Under the pieces are notes generated by a model, which worked only from the letters and a program-made list of their open reading frames with translations, was not told the origin of the DNA and made no database searches. 64,000 nucleotides of DNA from LMUY01 sp964242925 (lineage in GTDB: Bacteria; Pseudomonadota; Alphaproteobacteria; Acetobacterales; Acetobacteraceae): assembly GCA_964242925.1 (NCBI GenBank), contig CAXTBW010000002.1:23712-87711 (forward strand). Direction: 5' to 3'. Positions within the stretch are counted from its first letter, which is position 1. Every line of letters begins with the position of its first letter. Shown here piece by piece: positions 42,056 through 50,030 of this stretch. The translations under genes were made by a program, and so were the position numbers.

Positions 42056-43891
42056 CTACTCCCCCGAGAGCTCCCGCCGCTGCCGGTCCAACTCCTCAGT
42101 GTAACGCCGCAACGCGTACTGCTCAGTCAGCAGTCCGATCACGTTGCGCGTCTCCAGACCGTCCACCACGGCCAGCGCGTCCGACTCCGTCGACTCGAAC
42201 ATCTGCACCGCTTCCTTGATGGTCATCTGCGGCAGCAGCATGTCCTTCGGGTAATGCAGCACCTCGCCGACCCGCGTGACCGTCTCGTCCGCGGCGTGCG
42301 CCTCCGCCGTCAGCACCACGCCGGCATAGCGGCCGCTCTCGTCAGTCACGATCACCCGGTCCGCCGAGCCCAACGGCGCCTGCCGCTTGAACTGCGCCAT
42401 GGTGGTGTCGGTGCGCACCGAGCGGATGTCCTTGCGCATCATCCGGCCCACGGTGAGGTTGCGCACCCAGCCAACGTCCACCGCCGAGCGGATCGCCTCG
42501 CCGCGCAGATGGAAGCGCCAGGTGGCGAACGAGTATCCGAACGTTCGCCGCACCGTCAGCGCCGACACCACCGAGGCCGCAAGCACCGCCACGGTCATCG
42601 GCAGGCTGCCCGTGCTCTCCAGCGCCAGGAACGCCATCGTCAGCGGTCCGCCCACCACCGCCACGGCCAGCGAGCTCATGCCCACCAGCGCGCATACGAC
42701 CGCGGGCAGCGCCTGCGTCGGCGCCACCGCCGACAGCCCGGCGGCGAACAGCTTGCCCCCCAGCGCTCCCAGGAACAGCGAGGCGAAGAACAGCCCGCCG
42801 CGGAAACCGGAGCCGATCGACACCGCCGAGGCCACCGACTTGGCCACGATCAGCAAGGCGATGTGGCTAGCGGAGTACGGCGAGTCGATCCCCAACCGAA
42901 GCGCCTCGTGCCCCGACGACAGCACCTGCGGCGACCACAACGCCAGCCCGCCCACCACCGCGCCGCCCAGCACCGGCCGCAGCCAGGCCGGCACGCCGCT
43001 GCGGCGAAACCATGACTCGACCAAGGTGACGCCGCGCATGATCGCGATACCACCCAGCGCGCACGCCACTCCCAGCGCCAGCACGGGCAGATAGTCCACC
43101 GGCTCCAGCGCCGACGGAACGCGGATGTCGAACCCGGCGGTATCCGTGTTGAGCATCCGGGTGACGAACACCGCGCCGATCGCCGACACCACCACCGGCG
43201 CCAGCGTCGCCAGCGAGTAGGTGCCGATGACCAGTTCGAACGCGTAGAACGACCCGGTCAGCGGCGCCTGGAACGCCGCCGCGATCGCCCCCGCCGCGCC
43301 GCAGCCGACCAGCAGGCGCAGGTCGTTGCGCCGCACCCGGAACGACTTGCCGAGCCGGGAGGCCAGCGCCGAGCTGATCTGCGTATAGCCCGCCTCCAGC
43401 CCGACCGAGGCGCCGACTGAGTTCGACAGCACGGTCTGCGCCGTCACGATCAGGCTGTCCGACAGCGACATGCGCCCGCCATGCAGCGCGTTCGCCTCGA
43501 TCGGGTCCACGGTCCGCCGGTTCCACCAGCGCGCGATGCCCCAGCCGACCAGGCCGACCGCCAGCCCGCCCAGCGTCGGCGTGGCGATGGTGCGAAGCTG
43601 GTCCAGCCCGACCGTGCCGGACAGCCGCTCGCCGGCTTGCAGGCGGAAGAGGTATTCGTGCGCGCGCTGCGTCACGACTGTCATCAGGTGCACGCTCAGG
43701 CCGGATGCGACGCCCACCACGGCAGCCAGCAGCACCAGCCAGATCTCGTCGGCGCGAACCAGCGCGCGCAGGCTCTGCGGCGCATGCAGCACCGCGGCGC
43801 TCGCGGCCCGGCGAGCGCGCGTGTAACGGCTCTCGCCCAACTTGGACGGCGGAATGGTGGCGGACCCGGGCGCCGCGGGACGCGAGGACAT
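42056..43891 (-). CDS. CLC-family chloride channel/transporter with C-terminal CBS pair
   Basis: A 611-residue CLC protein. Membrane segments span about 50-450, followed by two CBS domains (RKDIRSVRTDTTMAQF, then LLPQMTIKEAVQMFES). The gating-Glu region reads ASVGLEAGYTQ; the Glu is present but the usual G-x-E-G-P Pro is not. The first selectivity motif (GSGIP) is replaced by NALHGGRMS, and GFRGGLFFASLFLGALGG stands for the third. It is therefore a divergent CLC subgroup whose ion selectivity cannot be assumed. The ATG at 43891 has GGGAG and GCGAG upstream; the in-frame ATG at 43966 does not. Confidence 0.87.
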   Translation of the reverse strand: MSSRPAAPGSATIPPSKLGESRYTRARRAASAAVLHAPQSLRALVRADEIWLVLLAAVVGVASGLSVHLMTVVTQRAHEYLFRLQAGERLSGTVGLDQLRTIATPTLGGLAVGLVGWGIARWWNRRTVDPIEANALHGGRMSLSDSLIVTAQTVLSNSVGASVGLEAGYTQISSALASRLGKSFRVRRNDLRLLVGCGAAGAIAAAFQAPLTGSFYAFELVIGTYSLATLAPVVVSAIGAVFVTRMLNTDTAGFDIRVPSALEPVDYLPVLALGVACALGGIAIMRGVTLVESWFRRSGVPAWLRPVLGGAVVGGLALWSPQVLSSGHEALRLGIDSPYSASHIALLIVAKSVASAVSIGSGFRGGLFFASLFLGALGGKLFAAGLSAVAPTQALPAVVCALVGMSSLAVAVVGGPLTMAFLALESTGSLPMTVAVLAASVVSALTVRRTFGYSFATWRFHLRGEAIRSAVDVGWVRNLTVGRMMRKDIRSVRTDTTMAQFKRQAPLGSADRVIVTDESGRYAGVVLTAEAHAADETVTRVGEVLHYPKDMLLPQMTIKEAVQMFESTESDALAVVDGLETRNVIGLLTEQYALRRYTEELDRQRRELSGE

Positions 43892-44007
43892 CGGGGCTCG
43901 CCCGCTCCCTTCAGCAAACGCCCACAGCCCGGCGAGGACCGGGCGGGCGCACCTTATTGGAACCATGCGCGCCGCACATCAATCCGCTACTTGAGGGATA
44001 CTAGTTA

Positions 44008-44013
44008 ATTATA
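44008..44013 (-). promoter_or_regulatory. Possible -10 element for the chloride channel gene
   Basis: An AT-rich island (43985-44020) in very GC-rich DNA between divergent genes contains a perfect TATAAT on the minus strand about 115 bp before the channel ATG. The expected -35 position reads CGTGCC, a weak match, so this is tentative. Confidence 0.35.
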
Positions 44014-44063
44014 CGACATGCGGCGGTTCGGCACGATGACGGACCGTTGCGGAGCACGCGCCC

Positions 44064-44903
44064 ATGGCCGACCAGAAGATCGCGATTGTGACCGGCGCCA
44101 CGTCCGGCCTCGGCGAGTGGGTGGCGTTCGGCCTGGCCCGCGCCGGCTACCACGTCGTGCTCGTCGCGCGCGACGCGCAGCGCGGCGCGGCGACCCAGGC
44201 CTGGATTGCCGGCCGCGCGCCCGGCGCCTCGACCGAGTTGGTGCTGGCCGATCTATCGCTCCTGGCGGAGGCGCGGCGCGCCGGCCTGGCGATCGCCGGC
44301 GCCCATCCACGCATCGACGTGCTGGTGAACAACGCCGGGCTGATCACGGCGAAGCGGGAGGAAACGGCGGAGGGCCACGAGCGCATCATCGCGGTGAATC
44401 ATCTTGCGCCGTTCGCGCTGACGAACGCGCTTGAGCCGGCGCTGGTCGCGGGCGCGCCGGCCCGGGTGATCAATGTCGGATCGACCGCGTCGGACCGGGC
44501 CAGCATCGACGTGGACGACCTGGAGTGCGCGGAGAACTGGAACCCAATGCGCGCCTATGGCCGTTCCAAGCTGGCGTTGATGATGGCGACGTTCGAGCGC
44601 GCCCAACGGATGGAAGGGACGGGGGTCACGGTCAACGTGGCGCATCCCGGGGTGGTGGCGACCCGGTTCGGCGACGTGGGCGGACCGATCGGGCTCGGCT
44701 GGCGAGTGATCCGCCCGTTTCTGCTGACGGCGGAACAGGGAGCGGACACGCCGCTGCACCTGGCGTTGTCGCCGCAGCTGGCCGGGCAGACCGGGCTGTA
44801 TTGGAAGAAGCGCAAGGTGGCGCGGCCGAACCGCCAGGCGCTGGACACGGGGCTGGTGCGGCGTCTGTGGTGGGCGACGGAGCAACTGGCCGGCCCCGCT
44901 TGA
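44064..44903 (+). CDS. Short-chain dehydrogenase/reductase
   Basis: A 279-residue SDR of the retinol-dehydrogenase-like type. TGATSGLGEWVA is the nucleotide-binding Gly motif, VLVNNAGLIT the structural NNAG, VINVGSTAS carries the catalytic Ser and YGRSK the Tyr/Lys pair; VAHPGVVATRF follows. An Arg in VARDAQRG at the end of strand 2 suggests NADP(H). It is followed 51 bp later by a quinone-oxidoreductase-like gene on the same strand. The substrate is unknown. Confidence 0.9.
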   Translation: MADQKIAIVTGATSGLGEWVAFGLARAGYHVVLVARDAQRGAATQAWIAGRAPGASTELVLADLSLLAEARRAGLAIAGAHPRIDVLVNNAGLITAKREETAEGHERIIAVNHLAPFALTNALEPALVAGAPARVINVGSTASDRASIDVDDLECAENWNPMRAYGRSKLALMMATFERAQRMEGTGVTVNVAHPGVVATRFGDVGGPIGLGWRVIRPFLLTAEQGADTPLHLALSPQLAGQTGLYWKKRKVARPNRQALDTGLVRRLWWATEQLAGPA

Positions 44904-44954
44904 CGCGGCAGGCGGAAGCCGCGGAAAAACGCGCGTCCACCGCGGAGCGCCTCC

Positions 44955-45950
44955 ATGACCTTGCCCGACACCATGCGCTTCATCGAGGTGCCGACCCCCG
45001 GCGGGCCCGAGTCGATGCAGCTTTCAGAAGGCGCCCTGCCGCAGCCGCGCGAGGGCGAGGTGCTGATCCGCGTCGCCGCCGCGGGCGTCAATCGACCGGA
45101 CGTGCAGCAACGCAAGGGCGCCTACCCCCCGCCGCCTGGCGCCAGCCCGCATCTCGGCCTGGAGGTCGCGGGCGAGGTTGCCGCCGTGGGCGCGGGCGTG
45201 GGTATTCCCGTCGGCGAGAAGGTGTGCGGCCTGGCGAATGGCGGCGGCTACGCGGAGTACTGCGTCGTCCCCGCCACCCAGTGCCTGCCCTGGCCGCGCG
45301 GTTACGACGCCGTGCGCGCCGGCGCGCTGCCGGAGAACTTCTTTACCGTCTGGGCCAATCTGTTCGACATGGGCGGCCTGCGCGCCGGCGAGACGGCCCT
45401 GGTGCATGGCGGCAGCAGCGGCATCGGCACCACGGCCATCCAGCTCGCCCACGCGTTCGGCGCTAAGGTATACGCCACCGCCGGCTCGGCCGCGAAGTGC
45501 GAAGCCTGCGTGAAGCTCGGCGCCGATGCCGCGATCAACTACAAGGAGGCGGACTTTGCCGCCTCGATCAAGCAGTTCACCAATGGCGCGATGGTGGACG
45601 TGGTGCTGGACATGGTCGGCGGCCCGTACGCCCAGCAGAACCTGCGCTGCCTCAAGATGGACGGCCGCTTGGTCATCATCGCCTTCCTAAGCGGCTCGAA
45701 AGTCGAGCAGTTCGACCTGATGAGCGTCATGCTGCGGCGGCTGAGGATCACCGGGTCGACCATGCGGCCGCGCACGTCGGCGCAGAAGGGCGCCATCGCG
45801 CAATCACTGCTGCGGGAGGTGTGGCCGAAGCTCGAGGACGGCAGCGTAGCGCCGGTGATCCACCAGGTGTTCCCGCTGGCGGAGGCGGCGGCGGCGCACC
45901 GGCTGATGGAGAGCAGCGAGCATATCGGCAAGATCATGCTGACGATCTGA
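44955..45950 (+). CDS. NAD(P)H quinone oxidoreductase (zinc-free MDR, PIG3-like)
   Basis: A 331-residue medium-chain reductase without zinc ligands. AAAGVNRPDVQQRKGAYPPP and GLEVAGEVAAVGAGV match TP53I3/PIG3-type enzymes, and ALVHGGSSGIGTTAIQLA is the NADPH-binding motif. LDMVGGPYAQQNL and RLVIIAFLSGSKVEQFDL complete the fold. It probably reduces quinones or conjugated ketones, protecting against electrophiles. The next gene starts two bases after its stop, so the two are cotranscribed. Confidence 0.9.
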   Translation: MTLPDTMRFIEVPTPGGPESMQLSEGALPQPREGEVLIRVAAAGVNRPDVQQRKGAYPPPPGASPHLGLEVAGEVAAVGAGVGIPVGEKVCGLANGGGYAEYCVVPATQCLPWPRGYDAVRAGALPENFFTVWANLFDMGGLRAGETALVHGGSSGIGTTAIQLAHAFGAKVYATAGSAAKCEACVKLGADAAINYKEADFAASIKQFTNGAMVDVVLDMVGGPYAQQNLRCLKMDGRLVIIAFLSGSKVEQFDLMSVMLRRLRITGSTMRPRTSAQKGAIAQSLLREVWPKLEDGSVAPVIHQVFPLAEAAAAHRLMESSEHIGKIMLTI

Positions 45951-45952
45951 CC

Positions 45953-46711
45953 ATGCGGTTGGCCTATCGCGACGCGGGAGAAGGCTCCCCCGTCGTCCTG
46001 CTGCACGGCCTGTTCGGCTCGGCCCGCAACCTGGGCGGCGTGGCGCGCGCGCTGGCCGCCGCCGGGCATCGCGTGCTGTCGATGGATCAGCGCAACCACG
46101 GCGAGAGCGGCCACGACCCGGTCGTCGATTATCCCACTTTGGCTGCCGACGTCGCCGAGACCATGGACGCGGCCGGGCTGCCGCGTGCTGCGTTGGTCGG
46201 TCATTCGATGGGCGGCAAGACCGCGATGCGCCTTGCGCTATCCGACCCGGCGCGGGTGACCCGGCTTGTGGTCGCGGACATTGCGCCCGTGCCGTATCCC
46301 TCGCATTTCGGCGCCTACGCCCGGGCGATGCTGGCGCTCGAACCGGGCCTGAGCCGTGCCCAGGCGGACGCCGCGCTCGCGCCGGAGGCGCCCGAGGCGG
46401 CGGTGCGCGGCTTTCTGCTGCATAATTTCCGCCCGGGCGAGGGCTGGCGCATCGGCCTGAAGCACATCGCGGCGAGCCTGGCCCGCGTCGAGACGTGGGC
46501 CGCCATGGACGCGCGCTACGACGGCCCGGCGTTGTTCGTCACCGGCGCGCAGTCCGACTACGTGCTGCCGGAACACCACCCGGCGATCCTGGCGCTGTTT
46601 CCCACCGCGCGTTTCACCGCCATCCCGAACGCCGGCCACTGGCTGCACGCCGAACAACCGGCCGCGTTCAATGCAGCCGTGACCGACTTCCTGGCGCAAC
46701 CCGACGGGTAA
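45953..46711 (+). CDS. Alpha/beta hydrolase (YbfF-like esterase)
   Basis: A 252-residue esterase. VVLLHGLFGSARNLGGVARA holds the oxyanion His-Gly, MDQRNHGESGHD is the typical YbfF segment, VGHSMGGKTAM the nucleophile elbow with Ser, and IPNAGHWLHAEQP the catalytic His. The ATG at 45953 is used because it directly follows the preceding stop codon; the frame open from further upstream is the shadow of the oxidoreductase gene. Physiological substrate unknown. Confidence 0.9.
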   Translation: MRLAYRDAGEGSPVVLLHGLFGSARNLGGVARALAAAGHRVLSMDQRNHGESGHDPVVDYPTLAADVAETMDAAGLPRAALVGHSMGGKTAMRLALSDPARVTRLVVADIAPVPYPSHFGAYARAMLALEPGLSRAQADAALAPEAPEAAVRGFLLHNFRPGEGWRIGLKHIAASLARVETWAAMDARYDGPALFVTGAQSDYVLPEHHPAILALFPTARFTAIPNAGHWLHAEQPAAFNAAVTDFLAQPDG

Positions 46712-46764
46712 TGCCAACAGCCTAAGACGACCATCCGGTCTCGCGAGCCGCCCCTTGGCTCACC

Positions 46765-46865
46765 CGTCGTTGCGAGCCGGTGCTTGGCGGCTCGGCGGTC
46801 CAGGCCGGCGAGTGCGGTGCTGCCGGCTGGATTGCCGCGTCGCCAAACGCTTCTCGCAATGGCGG
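46765..46865. repeat. Palindromic repeat, family A, copy 4 (inverted order)
   Basis: Begins CGTCGTTGCGAGCCGG and ends CGCTTCTCGCAATGGCGG, with GGCTGGATTGCCGCGTCGCC near the right end. Internal order is reversed relative to copies at 14830 and 54653. Confidence 0.72.
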
Positions 46866-47229
46866 TGCTGAAGCGTTGTGAAGCTTGGGCACGACGATGT
46901 TCGAAAGGGGTCCGCCCGACTCCATCTCCCGCTTACCGCCGACCACCCGGCCCGCCGCCGCCAGGCCCACCGCCCCCTGAGGGCGTGCGCGGCGATCCCG
47001 CCCGATCCGCGGCCCCGCCGGGGACGCCTTGACCGCCCCCGCTCCGGTCGCCGCGGGCCGGGCCAAACTCCGCCGGCGCGCCGCCGCCCGTAACGCCGCC
47101 GAGTTGCAACCGGTCGCAGCCAGCTCCCCACCGGCTCGGCGGATGTATGTCGCCACGCCGCGCCCGCTCGCCCCCTCTTCGAAGCCGCTGGCGCCTGTCA
47201 CGAAGTCCTGCCCGACCTCCCAGACGCAG

Positions 47230-47670
47230 TTGCGCGCCACCCCGGAAGGCGACGCGCTGGCCGAGGATCTGAAGCGGCGCATCCGGTTGAGCGCCCGCGC
47301 GTTCGACGCGGTGTTGGCCTCACCATGGCGCCGGCGCCGTTGGATGCGCGGCTGCGCTCGATGGCGGACGCGACGGTCGCGCTGCTGGCGGACCTGAAGC
47401 AGACGGTGGGGGTGACCGTCGACGTCGTGGGCCGCTGCCCGGACCCGACGGCGCACATGGTGGTGCGGGTCGCGCATGNNNNNNNNNNNNNNNNNNNNNN
47501 NNNNNNNNNNNNNNNNNNNNNNNNNNNNNNNNNNNNNNNNNNNNNNNNNNNNNNNNNNNNNNNNNNNNNNNNNNNNNNGTCGTGGGCCGCTGCCCGGACC
47601 CGACGGCGCACATGGTGGTGCGGGTCGCGCATGAGATGGTCGCCAATGCGCCTGCCCCCGGGGCGGTGAT
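47230..47670 (+). pseudogene. Apparent remnant of a sensor histidine kinase
   Basis: If the Ns at 47479-47578 and one 55-bp copy are removed, the frame of the ATG at 47325 reads SMADATVALLADLKQTVGV, then HMVVRVAHEMVANA. The last resembles the N-box of histidine-kinase ATPase domains (E-L-V-A-N-A-x-x-H). Upstream codons in the same frame end RRGVGLTMAPAP. No H-box, G-box or clean start is visible, and sequence after 47670 turns to Arg-rich nonsense, so a working kinase is unlikely. Identification is tentative; it could instead be chance similarity. Confidence 0.3.
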
Positions 47671-47857
47671 GCCGGCTCGGGTGCGTGGAGCCGCCCGGGC
47701 CTGTTCAGCTGCGGCATTGCAATGGTCGCGGTCGAGGCGAAGCGTTTCGCTCCGTCGATCCGAGCGGGCTGTCCGTTTGCGTCGGCTCCGCGATCCTGAT
47801 CCCGGGGCAGATGGCGCGAACCGCCCGACCCGGCGCGGTTCGTGCCATGATCGGGCC

Positions 47858-48289
47858 ATGGACTACCTGGTCGTCACGCCCCGCATCCGCATCGCCGAGT
47901 CGGAGTTGGAGGAGCGCTTCATCGCGGCCGCCGGGCCAGGCGGACAGAACGTCAACAAGGTGGCCACCGCCGTGCAGCTGTGGTTCGACGCCGCGCGCTG
48001 CCCGGCGCTGAGCCCGCCGGTGTTGGCGCGGCTGGCCACGCTGGCCGGGCGGCGCATGACGGCGGAAGGCGTGCTGATGATCGCCGCCAGCCGGTTCCGC
48101 ACGCAGGAACGCAACCGCGCCGACGCCCGCGAACGCCTGGCCGAGCTGATCCGGGCGGCGCTGGTGGCGCCCGTGCACCGGGTGAAAACCCGCCCGACGC
48201 TGGGCAGCAGGCGCCGCCGCCTGGAGGACAAGGGCGTGCGCGCCGACGTCAAGCGCGGGCGGTCGCGTCCGGGCCGGGAGGATGCGTGA
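47858..48289 (+). CDS. arfB: Alternative ribosome-rescue factor ArfB
   Basis: A 143-residue peptidyl-tRNA hydrolase that frees ribosomes stalled without a stop codon. AAAGPGGQNVNKVATAVQLW has the GGQ catalytic motif without the codon-recognition domain of RF1/RF2. The C-terminal tail is basic (RPTLGSRRRRLEDKGVRADV, KRGRSRPGR), which enters the empty mRNA channel. Length and layout match YaeJ/ArfB. Its 3-prime end overlaps the convergent glycosyltransferase gene by about 41 bp. Confidence 0.94.
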   Translation: MDYLVVTPRIRIAESELEERFIAAAGPGGQNVNKVATAVQLWFDAARCPALSPPVLARLATLAGRRMTAEGVLMIAASRFRTQERNRADARERLAELIRAALVAPVHRVKTRPTLGSRRRRLEDKGVRADVKRGRSRPGREDA

Positions 48290-49268
48290 CGCTGCGCAGC
48301 GCGTCGACGTAGGCGGACATCGCGCGAAGCTTGGCGCCGGCCGCGACGGCGCCGCCGGTGAAGTGCGCCAGGCCACGCCGCTCGGGCGGCCGCTCCAGCC
48401 AGTAATAACGGTTGTCGAGATGGCGGCCGAACAACGCGGTCTCGACGCCGCCGAGCTTGATCGCGGCGTAGTTGGCGAACGGCTGGTCGTAGCAGTCGAA
48501 TGCGTCTCGCTTGCCCGAACGCGCCGCATGGTTGCGCGCCAGCTGCGGCACCAGGCTGAACAGCGTGCGCGCGACCCCCTGGTCCGCGAAGCCGAGCGCG
48601 CCGGTGGAGAATCCCTGCCGCTCCGGCGGCACGCTGATGCCGTCCTCGATCAGCAGCGATGCGCAATACCAGTTTTCCGGCCGCGTCACTGCATTCTCGC
48701 CCGGCGCGTGCACCAGCGGCGACAGGGCCAGCACGCGCAATAGCGGATCGATGGGCGCATCGCACACCATGTCGACGTCCAGATAAAGGAATGGGCGATG
48801 CCGGGCGAGGGCGGGCAGGGCGGCGGCGCCGTAGCGGGCCAGGGTCCAGTCCAGCATGTCCGACGCATCGGCCTGGTGCATGCGCACGCGGGGCCGCACC
48901 GCCTCGGGCAGGCAGTCGGGCCAGGAGAGGTGCGCCGCGTCGGTCAGCACCAGCACGTCGCCGTCGTAGCCGCCGAACTCGAACAGCGACTCGATGGCGA
49001 TGCGGAGGCAATCGAACACGCTGCCGGCGCCGAACGCGGCGTAGTAGACCAGCGGCCGGTAGCGCACGAACGCCTCCAACCGCCAGCCGTCGCGCACCAC
49101 GTTCAGCCGGTCGCCCTCGAGATTCACATGCGCCCCGGGCCCGACCGGGCGGCCCAGCACGGCGAGGCCCTGCGGACCCATGTCCGCTACGCCGAGCGCC
49201 AGCGTCGACATCGACAGCCAGCGATCCTGCATGACGGCGTGGAGGAAGGCGGCCTCGTTGTCCGACAT
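48249..49268 (-). CDS. Glycosyltransferase-like protein (GT8-type DxD)
   Basis: A 339-residue protein with RPLVYYAAFGAGSVFDCLRI, YDGDVLVLTDAAH and PFLYLDVDMVCDAPIDPLL, the last being a DxD-type nucleotide-sugar/metal site within a GT8-like fold. NWYCASLLIEDG and YDQPFANYAAI follow, consistent with glycosyltransferases. The ATG at 49268 is chosen because it lies just after the metW stop (49271); the frame open to 49520 overlaps metW. Sugar and acceptor are unknown. It is downstream of metX-metW on the same strand and may be cotranscribed, though no functional link is evident. Confidence 0.75.
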   Translation of the reverse strand: MSDNEAAFLHAVMQDRWLSMSTLALGVADMGPQGLAVLGRPVGPGAHVNLEGDRLNVVRDGWRLEAFVRYRPLVYYAAFGAGSVFDCLRIAIESLFEFGGYDGDVLVLTDAAHLSWPDCLPEAVRPRVRMHQADASDMLDWTLARYGAAALPALARHRPFLYLDVDMVCDAPIDPLLRVLALSPLVHAPGENAVTRPENWYCASLLIEDGISVPPERQGFSTGALGFADQGVARTLFSLVPQLARNHAARSGKRDAFDCYDQPFANYAAIKLGGVETALFGRHLDNRYYWLERPPERRGLAHFTGGAVAAGAKLRAMSAYVDALRSVTHPPGPDATARA

Positions 49269-49270
49269 GA

Positions 49271-49909
49271 TTACACCTCGGCGCGTCTCAGCAGGAACAA
49301 TGCCTGCTCGCCAAACAGATTTGCCAACTGCGGAAAACGCTTCCACGGCGCGCGCCGGCCGGCGTCGTCCACCGCCAGCCAGCGCTCCACCGCGTAGCCC
49401 TCGCCGGCGCATAGCTCGAAAAAATCGCGCACCGTGCAGGGGTGGATGTTCGGCGTCTCGTGCCACGGCCGGTCCCACGTCGCGGTCATTGGCATGCGCC
49501 CGCCGGTCAGCAGTTGCCATCGCACCAGCCAGTGGCCGAAGTTCGGGAAGCTGACTAGCGCCCGGGTGCCGATCCGCAGCATCTGGCGCAGCACCTCGCG
49601 CGGGCGCTCCACCGCCTGCAGCGTGCGCGACAGCACCACGTAGTCGAACGCGCCGTCCGGGTAGTGCTCGAGGTCGCTGTCGGCGTCGCCCTGCATCACC
49701 GGCAGGCCGTGGCTGACGGCGTGGGTGACGGCGGCCATGTCCAGCTCCATCCCGCGCGCATCGCAGCCGCGGGTGCGGAACAGGTGCTCGATCAGGCTGC
49801 CGTCGCCGCTGCCGATGTCCAACACGCGGCTGCCGGGGGTGATCATCTCGCTCATGAGGCGCAGGTCGAGCCGCATGTTCTTGGCGACGAACTGCACGGG
49901 CGGTTTCAC
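49271..49909 (-). CDS. metW: Methionine biosynthesis protein MetW
   Basis: A 212-residue class I methyltransferase-fold protein. RVLDIGSGDGSLIEHLFRTR is the SAM-binding motif I, DARGMELD strand 2, and FDYVVLSRTLQAVERPREVL the MetW-typical segment, then FPNFGHWLVRWQLLTGGRMP. MetW activates or associates with MetX in acetyl- or succinyl-homoserine formation. The start is taken at GTG 49909 (VKPPVQF); codons before it are translated from a family-C repeat, and ATG 49876 is an alternative. It follows metX, separated by that repeat. Confidence 0.9.
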   Translation of the reverse strand: MKPPVQFVAKNMRLDLRLMSEMITPGSRVLDIGSGDGSLIEHLFRTRGCDARGMELDMAAVTHAVSHGLPVMQGDADSDLEHYPDGAFDYVVLSRTLQAVERPREVLRQMLRIGTRALVSFPNFGHWLVRWQLLTGGRMPMTATWDRPWHETPNIHPCTVRDFFELCAGEGYAVERWLAVDDAGRRAPWKRFPQLANLFGEQALFLLRRAEV

Positions 49910-49916
49910 TTGCCTA

Positions 49917-50008
49917 CTCCCTCTCCCGCTTGCGGGAGAGGGTCGGGGTGAGGGGAGGTGCGGCACGTCTCCTCACCCAACCCTCTCCCGCAGGTTGGAG
50001 AGGGCTTT
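49917..50008. repeat. Double-hairpin repeat, family C, copy 2
   Basis: CTCCCTCTCCCGCTTGCGGG with GAGAGGGTCGGGGTGAGGGG, followed by the inverse CTCACCCAACCCTCTCCCGC. It lies between metX and metW, inside a presumed operon. Confidence 0.88.
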
Positions 50009-50030
50009 TCAGAGAGGCGGCGAGCGGGTC

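Larger units (their letters stand above)
46712..47857. other. Decayed intergenic region with repeat, kinase remnant and 100-N gap
   Basis: More than 1.1 kb without an intact gene. It holds a family-A repeat (46765-46865), a Pro/Ala-rich noncoding part (46870-47200), a stretch resembling a broken histidine kinase (47200-47660), and Ns at 47479-47578 flanked by identical 55-bp copies (47424-47478 and 47579-47633). Removing the Ns and one copy would shorten it by 155 bp. Confidence 0.7.
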
